Of a DNA stretch of 64,000 nt, positions 34,357 through 39,895 are shown piece after piece (the stretch's first letter is position 1; every line of letters starts with the position of its first letter). The notes under the pieces were generated by a model. It did not search any database and was not told where the DNA came from. It saw only the letters and a program-made list of their open reading frames with translations. A program made the translations under genes and the position numbers. Where the stretch lies: positions 62,001 to 126,000 of the forward strand of contig NZ_LT629710.1 of assembly GCF_900104535.1 (NCBI RefSeq), written 5' to 3'. Source of the stretch: Nakamurella panacisegetis (lineage in GTDB: Bacteria > Actinomycetota > Actinomycetes > Mycobacteriales > Nakamurellaceae).

Positions 34357-34384
34357 ATCTTAGACGCATATTGACACCGGTCGT
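34357..34384 (-). promoter_or_regulatory. int: Integrase promoter split by integration
   Basis: On the minus strand TAAGAT (34362-34357) lies six bases before the integrase ATG, so the mRNA would be leaderless. Sixteen bases upstream, the hexamer at 34384-34379 is ACGACC in the integrated state. In the closed circle the same place reads TTGACC, because the two outer bases come from the left end of the element (AAGTT after the core). Confidence 0.65.
34377..34382 (+). other. Right attachment site core (attR)
   Basis: This is the second copy of CCGGTC. To its right the tadC frame resumes in phase. To its left is element DNA with the integrase promoter. Confidence 0.75.
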
Positions 34385-34460
34385 CTTCCTGGTCCTGCCC
34401 ATCACCATCGTCTTCGCCCTGTTCCCCGGGCTGCTCGCCATCTCGGCCGTCGCCCAATGA
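34383..34460 (+). pseudogene. tadC: 3' end of tadC, separated from the rest by the element
   Basis: Twenty-five codons and a stop encode VFLVLPITIVFALFPG and then LLAISAVAQ, the missing last membrane helix of TadC. Joined to 16470 it reads on without a gap or extra base. It is followed by the flp gene after 27 bases, the normal order of Tad loci. Confidence 0.9.
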
Positions 34461-34487
34461 ACCGCCCCACCCCATCAGGAGGAATCC

Positions 34488-34739
34488 ATGCCGCAGAAAG
34501 TCGCCCAGCACGTCCAGTTCTACCTGTCGACGGCGGTGCTGTTCGTCGTCGACCGGGTCGTGGCGGTGACCCGGCGGGACGACGCGGAGGACCACGACCG
34601 CGGAGACGTGCCCGGTTGGGTCATGATCACCGTGATGACCGCGATCGTCGTCGTCGCACTGATCGCGGTGTTCAAGCCGCAGGTCACCGCGGCCGTGAAG
34701 AACGTGTTCGACTCGGTCTCGGGTTCCGGCAACAACTGA
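34488..34739 (+). CDS. Flp-type pilin / Tad prepilin-like protein (83 aa)
   Basis: AGGAGGAAT precedes ATG 34488. A charged leader of about 42 residues ends in DRGDVPG and is followed by one hydrophobic helix (WVMITVMTAIVVVALIAVF), then a short polar tail. This matches the small Flp/DUF4244-like pilins found between tadC and tadE in actinobacterial Tad loci. The pilin would be cut by a TadV-type peptidase (not in this window) and assembled outside the membrane. With the element in place its link to the tadBC transcript is broken. Confidence 0.78.
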   Translation: MPQKVAQHVQFYLSTAVLFVVDRVVAVTRRDDAEDHDRGDVPGWVMITVMTAIVVVALIAVFKPQVTAAVKNVFDSVSGSGNN

Positions 34740-35125
34740 CCGACCCCGACGACCGCGACCGCGGATCGTCGGTCGCCGAGTTCGCCCTGGTGTCGGTCCT
34801 GCTGGTGATCCTCTTCTTGTCGTTGGTCTCGGTCGGTCTGTGGGCCTATTCCCGCACCCTGCTCACCTCGGCCGCGGCCGACACCGCTCGGTACATCGCC
34901 AACGCCGACGTCCCCGCCTCGGCCGCAGCCGACCGGGCGGCCGAGTTGCTCCAGGGCGGCGTCGCCGGGTCAACCCGCGACAGCCTGCGGTGTTCCTCGA
35001 GTTCCGACGGCCTGCTGGTCCAGGTCACCTGCACCATGCGCAGCCCCGGCATCGTCGGCCTGCTGGACGGCGTGATGCCCGACATCACGGTGACGGGCCA
35101 CTCGGTCAAGGAGCAGGACAGGTGA
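34736..35125 (+). CDS. TadE-like minor pilin (129 aa), probable CTG start
   Basis: The TadE signature RGSSVAEFALVSVLLVILFL lies at the N-terminus. No ATG, GTG or TTG precedes it in frame close by. CTG 34736 overlaps the flp stop (CTGA) and fits. The alternative, ATG 34457, would require reading through the whole flp gene in another frame. A single membrane helix anchors an extracytoplasmic domain with two cysteines. TadE-type pseudopilins prime or cap Flp pili. Confidence 0.72.
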   Translation: MTDPDDRDRGSSVAEFALVSVLLVILFLSLVSVGLWAYSRTLLTSAAADTARYIANADVPASAAADRAAELLQGGVAGSTRDSLRCSSSSDGLLVQVTCTMRSPGIVGLLDGVMPDITVTGHSVKEQDR

Positions 35126-35625
35126 CCGGCCGTTGGTTCGGACCGGTCGAGCCGACCGATCCACCCGTGACCGGCTCCGGCGCCGAGGACGGCGGCCGCG
35201 CCATCATCGAGGTGATCTTCCTGGCCGTACTGATGTTGATCCCGGTGGTCTACATCCTGATCAGCGTCCTGCGGATCCAAGCCGCGACGTTCGCCGTCAC
35301 CCAGGCCGCCCGCGACGCCGGACGCGCCTTGGACCGCGCGCCGACCGTTGACGACGGCATTGCCCGAGCCCGTCAGATCGCCCGCCTGGACCTGGCCGAC
35401 CAACACGTCTCCGACGACCAACTCACCCTCACCTTCGTTGCGACGGGTACCGGATGTGACGGCGGTGCGGTCGTCAGCCCGAGCACCGAGGGCGGTGCGG
35501 TGTACGACATCTGCGTCACCGCGGTCATCAGTCTCCCCGGTGTTCCGTCTGTCCTGACCGGCTCGAAGAACACGGTGACCGGCATCTACACGGTGCACAT
35601 CGGCGACCTCCGGGAGGGCAGCTGA
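35122..35625 (+). CDS. Second TadE/TadF-like pilus assembly protein (167 aa)
   Basis: The GTG start overlaps the previous stop (GTGA). After 27 polar residues comes RAIIEVIFLAVLMLIPVVYILISVL, a pilin-like helix with the conserved glutamate at its start, then QAARDAGRAL, typical of TadE-family proteins. The C-terminal domain has two cysteines (GCDG, DICV) likely to pair outside the cell. It is co-transcribed with flp and tadG. Confidence 0.75.
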   Translation: MTGRWFGPVEPTDPPVTGSGAEDGGRAIIEVIFLAVLMLIPVVYILISVLRIQAATFAVTQAARDAGRALDRAPTVDDGIARARQIARLDLADQHVSDDQLTLTFVATGTGCDGGAVVSPSTEGGAVYDICVTAVISLPGVPSVLTGSKNTVTGIYTVHIGDLREGS

Positions 35626-36020
35626 TGCACCCGGAGCGGCTCGATGACGACCGCGGCTCCATCACCCCGCTCGTCATCGGCATGGTGCTGTGCCTGCTGC
35701 TGCTCGGTGCCGGTGTCACCGCGGCCGGCTCCGCATTCCTGGCCGGACAGCGTCTGCGCCACATGTGCGACGGGGCGGCCGCTACCGCCGCCGGGGCGAT
35801 CACCGACGCCGGCGCGACGACCACGACCGCCGACTCGCTGCGGAGCTACTTCGCCGACCGCGGCGACGAGCCGGCCGTCGACATCGACCTGCGCGGCCCG
35901 ACCTTGAGCCTGACCTGCAGCGCCGACTACCCCGTCACCTTCGGCGCTCTCTTCGGCTCCCCGACCGTCCACCGCACCGTCACCTCCACTGCGCGGACCC
36001 ATCTCTCGACGACGGCGTGA
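35625..36020 (+). CDS. TadG-like pilus assembly protein (131 aa)
   Basis: It begins MHPERLDDDRGSITPLV with a pilin-like helix (GMVLCLLLLGAGVTAAGSAFL), the TadE/G-like (Rv3660c-cluster type) N-terminus of actinobacteria. The A-type stop/start overlap with the upstream gene shows coupling. The outer part has two cysteines. It is the last gene of the Tad locus here. Confidence 0.75.
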   Translation: MHPERLDDDRGSITPLVIGMVLCLLLLGAGVTAAGSAFLAGQRLRHMCDGAAATAAGAITDAGATTTTADSLRSYFADRGDEPAVDIDLRGPTLSLTCSADYPVTFGALFGSPTVHRTVTSTARTHLSTTA

Positions 36021-36122
36021 ACCGAGAAGGACCCGACAGGTGACCGCCCTGTCGAACCCGGCGGCCCGCCCGGTACTTTCGCCGAAGACAACGGCGGAGG
36101 GCCGGGCGGACGGGAGTGGGCC

Positions 36123-38483
36123 ATGCACCTGATGAGTTGGCTCGCCGCTCGTGACCGGGGGTTCTCTGCCCTCCGGCGAGCGGCGCGGACGGCGATCATC
36201 ATGCCGGCGATGTTCGCCCTGGGCGACAAGATCTTCGACGACCCGAACCTGGCCACCTACGCTGCGTTCGGATCGTTCGCGATGTTGATGCTGGTCGACT
36301 TCGGTGGGCCCGTCCGCGACCGGGTGCAGGCGCAGATCGCGCTGTCCGTCGTCGGAGCGGTCTTCGTCTGCCTGGGCACACTGGTCTCGAACAACACGTG
36401 GTCGGCGGGGATCGCCATGGCCGTCGTTGGCTTCGCGGTGCTGTTCGCCGGCGTGGTCAGTTCCGTCCTGGCCGCCGCCGGGACCTCCCTGCTGCTGTCC
36501 TTCATCCTCCCGGTGTCACTGTCGGCGCCGCTGTCGACCCTTCCCGCCCGGCTGGCCGGATGGGGCCTCGCATCGGCCGTGGCGGTGGTGGCCATCGCGG
36601 TGCTGTGGCCGGCACCGCCCCGGGAGGTCCTGCGTGGCCCGGCCGCGGCGGCCTGTCGGGCGATCGCCGTCCGGCTCCGGGCCGAGGCGGAGTTCGTGCT
36701 CGGCGGCCGCCACGACACCCCCGAGCACCAGGCGGCGATCGCGGCCGCCACCACGGCGGTGGCCAGCCTGCAGAAGGCCTTCATCGCCACTCCGAACCGC
36801 CCGACCGGGCTGAGCACCTCCGCCCGCGCCGTGGTCCGGCTGGTCGACGAGCTGAAGTGGCTGGACGCGATCCTGGCCGCGGCGACCATTCCGCGGAACG
36901 ATGCCGACCTGCACCGGGCGGCGTGTGCCGTGAAGATCAGTGCGGCCGATGTCCTCGACGCCGGCTCCGACCTGTTGGAGGTGACCGGCGGCGACCCGTC
37001 GCGTCTGCATCGGGCGCTGAGCGATCTCGAGGCCGCCCTGCTCCGGCTCGAACAGGGGTCGACCGAAGTGCTGCCGGTGCTCCGCGCCGAGGCCGACGGC
37101 CGGATCGGCGACGCGCCGGCCGACGAGACGCCGACCGAGTTCCTGTCGGCCCTCGATCCCTCGTTCCGGGCCCAGGAGCTGACCTTCGCCGTTCGGGCCG
37201 TGGCCGGCAACATCGATCTGGCCGGCGCCGCCGAACGCCGCAGCTGGATCGCCCGGCTGCTCGGGCGGCAGCCGGCCGGGTTCGCCGGACCGGTGGCGGC
37301 CGCCGGCCAGCGCGCGGTGGCCCACTTCGATCGGCATTCGGTGTGGCTGCACAACAGCATCCGAGGTGGCATCGGCCTCGGAGTGGCCGTCCTGGTGGCC
37401 GATCTGTCCGCCGTCCAGCACTCGTTCTGGGTGGTGCTGGCCACACTGTCCGTCCTCCGCTCCAACGCCCTGAACACGGGTCAGAACGCCCTCCGCGGAC
37501 TGGCCGGGACCCTCGTGGGGTTCGTCGTCGGGGCTGGGCTGCTCGCACTGGTCGGCACCAGCCCGGCCGCGTTGTGGGTTCTGCTGCCGATCTCGATCCT
37601 GTTCGCCGGGCTGGCCCCGGCCGTCATCTCGTTCGTGGCCGGGCAGGCCGCGTTCACCGTGGTGATCGTCATCCTGTTCAACCTCATCGCGCCGGCCGGA
37701 TGGAAGGTGGGGTTGCTGCGGGTGGAGGACATCGCGATCGGCTGCGCGGTCAGCCTGGTGGTCGGTGCCCTGTTCTGGCCTCGCGGCGCGGGCGCCGCCC
37801 TCGGGCGCGCATTGGCCGAGGCCTACACCGACGGCGCGGCGTACCTGGCCGACGCCGTCCTGTTCGGGGTGCTGCGCTGCGACCCGGCCGGTCCGGCACC
37901 GGCACTGCCCAACGCCTCCTCGCAACGCGCCGCCGCTGCGTCCCGCCGACTTGACGACACCTTCCGCACCTACCTGGCCGAAAAGGGTTCCAAGCCGGTC
38001 CCCCTGGCCGAGGTCACCACCCTGGTGACCGGTACCGCAGCTCTCCGGTTGTCGGCCGACGCCGTGCTCGATCTCTGGCAGCGGGACGACGGAGCCCCCG
38101 GCGGGGACCGCACCACCGCCCGGCAGGCATTGCTCGGCGCCTGCGACCTGGTCACCGGCTGGTACCGCGACCTGGCCGCCGGGTTCGTCGACGGCCGGCC
38201 GATCCCGGAGCCGGCGCCGCACGACCCCCAGGCCGACGCCCGCCTGGTCCGGGCCGTTCGCGCCGACCTGCACTCTCCGGACGGGGCGATCAGCGGCACC
38301 GCCGTCCGGGTCATCTGGACCGGTGACCACCTTGACGCCGCCCGCCGGTTGCAGGCCCTGCTGGCCCCGCCGGCCCGGAGCGCCCAGGAGCGCCGGGCAG
38401 CCGATCCGACGGCGCCGCTCCTGACCGGACACCTGCATCTGCGACGTGGCGTCATCGTCTCCGGCCGCCCCGTCCCCGACTGA
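36123..38483 (+). CDS. FUSC-family inner-membrane protein (786 aa)
   Basis: Two blocks of about six transmembrane helices (residues 20-165 and about 410-560) flank helical cytoplasmic regions, the architecture of FUSC / aromatic-acid-exporter-like proteins. The second block begins SIRGGIGLGVAVLVADLSAVQHSFWVVLATLSVL, a typical family segment. The substrate is unknown; relatives export aromatic acids or fusaric acid. A stem of GGAGTGGG precedes ATG 36123. It ends against a convergent gene with no spacer. Confidence 0.85.
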   Translation: MHLMSWLAARDRGFSALRRAARTAIIMPAMFALGDKIFDDPNLATYAAFGSFAMLMLVDFGGPVRDRVQAQIALSVVGAVFVCLGTLVSNNTWSAGIAMAVVGFAVLFAGVVSSVLAAAGTSLLLSFILPVSLSAPLSTLPARLAGWGLASAVAVVAIAVLWPAPPREVLRGPAAAACRAIAVRLRAEAEFVLGGRHDTPEHQAAIAAATTAVASLQKAFIATPNRPTGLSTSARAVVRLVDELKWLDAILAAATIPRNDADLHRAACAVKISAADVLDAGSDLLEVTGGDPSRLHRALSDLEAALLRLEQGSTEVLPVLRAEADGRIGDAPADETPTEFLSALDPSFRAQELTFAVRAVAGNIDLAGAAERRSWIARLLGRQPAGFAGPVAAAGQRAVAHFDRHSVWLHNSIRGGIGLGVAVLVADLSAVQHSFWVVLATLSVLRSNALNTGQNALRGLAGTLVGFVVGAGLLALVGTSPAALWVLLPISILFAGLAPAVISFVAGQAAFTVVIVILFNLIAPAGWKVGLLRVEDIAIGCAVSLVVGALFWPRGAGAALGRALAEAYTDGAAYLADAVLFGVLRCDPAGPAPALPNASSQRAAAASRRLDDTFRTYLAEKGSKPVPLAEVTTLVTGTAALRLSADAVLDLWQRDDGAPGGDRTTARQALLGACDLVTGWYRDLAAGFVDGRPIPEPAPHDPQADARLVRAVRADLHSPDGAISGTAVRVIWTGDHLDAARRLQALLAPPARSAQERRAADPTAPLLTGHLHLRRGVIVSGRPVPD

Positions 38484-39089
38484 TCAGGTCGCGAACTGCA
38501 TTCGTTCGCCGGCCTCGACCCTGGCCGTCACCCGGTCGCCGGCCGGCGCCAGCGGGCAGGACCACTCCGGGCTGTACCGGCACGACGGGTGGTAGAGGAA
38601 GTTGAGGTCCAGCGTCAGTTCGGCGCCGTCCCCACCGAGGTCGGCGCCCTTGGCCGTGTCCAGCAGATATCGTCCGCCGCCGTAGCTCTCGACGCCCGCG
38701 GTGCCGTCGCGCAGGGGCAGGAACAGACCCCCGCCGTACTGGTCGAGCCACCAGACGTCGACGTCGGAGTCGATCGGTCCTCCCAGGCGGACCCGTCCGG
38801 CCAGCACCATTGGGATGTCGCCGTCCCCGGACGGGACCGTCATGGAGACGGGTGTGGCCGCTGGCTCCAGCGGCACGGTGAAGCGCAGCGTCGGATCGTA
38901 CGGCCAGTAGGGCAAACCGCTGTCCCGCAACGGGTCGGTCGGCTCCAGGGGGCTCTGCGGATGGTGGCGGAACAACTCGTCCCGGCCGATCCGCCAGAGT
39001 CGGTGCGCGGTCGGCGGGTCGATCTCGGCCCGGACGCCGGCGTAGAGCTCGGCCACCGTGCGCCGCCAGTCGGTCAGATCCAGGTACAT
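38484..39089 (-). CDS. DUF1684 protein (201 aa)
   Basis: The conserved pattern W...R..LFRHHPQSPL, PYWPYDP..RF, YGGGRYLLDTAKGADLG, LDLNFLYHPSCRYSPEWSCPLAP marks the DUF1684 family. The strong C-x5-W-x-C segment near the end is its hallmark. No enzymatic role is established. It is soluble, with no signal peptide. It may be co-transcribed with the AlkD-like gene, 19 bp upstream on the same strand. Confidence 0.88.
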   Translation of the reverse strand: MYLDLTDWRRTVAELYAGVRAEIDPPTAHRLWRIGRDELFRHHPQSPLEPTDPLRDSGLPYWPYDPTLRFTVPLEPAATPVSMTVPSGDGDIPMVLAGRVRLGGPIDSDVDVWWLDQYGGGLFLPLRDGTAGVESYGGGRYLLDTAKGADLGGDGAELTLDLNFLYHPSCRYSPEWSCPLAPAGDRVTARVEAGERMQFAT

Positions 39090-39108
39090 GGGTTCTCCGC
39101 TCGGTGCG

Positions 39109-39822
39109 TCATCCGTGAACGTTCTTGAGGGCTTCCCGAATCGACAGCGGCTGCATCTCGGCCCGATGGCGGGCGACGAAGTCGCCGACCCAGGCCGGGT
39201 CGGTCCGGGCGTAGTCGCGAAGGGCCCACCCTATGGCCTTGCGGATGAAGAACTCACGGTCGCCCATGTTCGGCTCGATCACCGCGGCCAGGAGGTCGAG
39301 GTCAGTGGCGCTCCGGAGGCCGAGCTGGCCGAGGATGGCCGCCCGACGCAACCACTGATCGGGCGCCGTCGACCATTCGATCAGCACCGGCCGGATCTGC
39401 GCCGGGTGCGCCACCAGCAGCTCGCCGATGCGGCGCGCAATCTCGTCGACGTGATCCCACCACGCGCCGGTGACGATCATCTCCTGGTACAGCGGCAGCA
39501 GTTCCAGAACGCCCCGGGCCGGCCTGGCCCTCGTGAGAGCGGTGGCCGCGTAGCGCTCCTCGCGGAATTCCGCCTCCCGCCAGAGCGTCACGGCCGCGTC
39601 CCGGAGCTGCTCCACGGTCATTGCCGGTTCCTGCCGGAGGCGTTCCGTCACGATGGCCCGCACCTGGGGAACGGGCACCCCCAAGAAGGGCATCGCCGAC
39701 TTCATGTAGGCCTGCATGCCGGGCGCGCACGACTGATCGGCCTGGGCCCGCATCGTGCTCCGCACGTCCTCGACCAGCGCGGTCACGTCGGCGCGTCCGG
39801 GTGCGGCATGGATCAACTTCAT
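39109..39822 (-). CDS. DNA alkylation repair protein, AlkD-like (237 aa)
   Basis: The protein is a chain of helical HEAT-like repeats with MKSAMPFLGVPVPQVRAI, WREAEFREERYAA, WDHVDEIARRIG, LRRAAILGQLG and DREFFIRKAIGWALRDYARTDPAWV, the conserved words of the AlkD family. AlkD removes 3-methyladenine and 7-methylguanine without base flipping. I start at ATG 39822; an in-frame ATG at 39864 adds 14 residues. It is the usual length. Confidence 0.88.
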   Translation of the reverse strand: MKLIHAAPGRADVTALVEDVRSTMRAQADQSCAPGMQAYMKSAMPFLGVPVPQVRAIVTERLRQEPAMTVEQLRDAAVTLWREAEFREERYAATALTRARPARGVLELLPLYQEMIVTGAWWDHVDEIARRIGELLVAHPAQIRPVLIEWSTAPDQWLRRAAILGQLGLRSATDLDLLAAVIEPNMGDREFFIRKAIGWALRDYARTDPAWVGDFVARHRAEMQPLSIREALKNVHG

Positions 39823-39895
39823 CGTGGTGGGACGGGAGGGACAGAAGTCATCACTTTCGTCCATGCCTGAGAAGTTGATCCACGCCGAGCGCGGG

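Larger units (their letters stand above)
16471..34376. mobile_element. Phage-like integrative element of about 17.9 kb inserted in tadC
   Basis: The borders come from the tadC reading frame, which is continuous only when 16470 is joined to 34383 (one copy of the core kept). A large serine integrase lies at the right end. A gene train on the minus strand carries replication-type, WhiB-like, TerS-like and tape-measure genes. The left arm has plus-strand accessory genes of visibly lower GC than the host. There is no recognisable portal, capsid, large terminase, tail tube or lysin, so it is either a phage satellite or a reduced prophage. Confidence 0.88.

Noticed and set aside
16471-34376. Integration in a tRNA gene
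   Set aside because: No tRNA-like sequence is found at either end; the junctions fall in tadC.
34457-35125. ATG 34457 (overlapping the tadC stop) as the start of the TadE-like protein
   Set aside because: It would read through the whole flp gene out of frame, giving an Arg/Pro-rich leader. The flp frame has a strong ribosome-binding site and pilin features.
36516-38438. Minus-strand frame of 640 codons opposite the FUSC gene
   Set aside because: An antisense shadow without family motifs.
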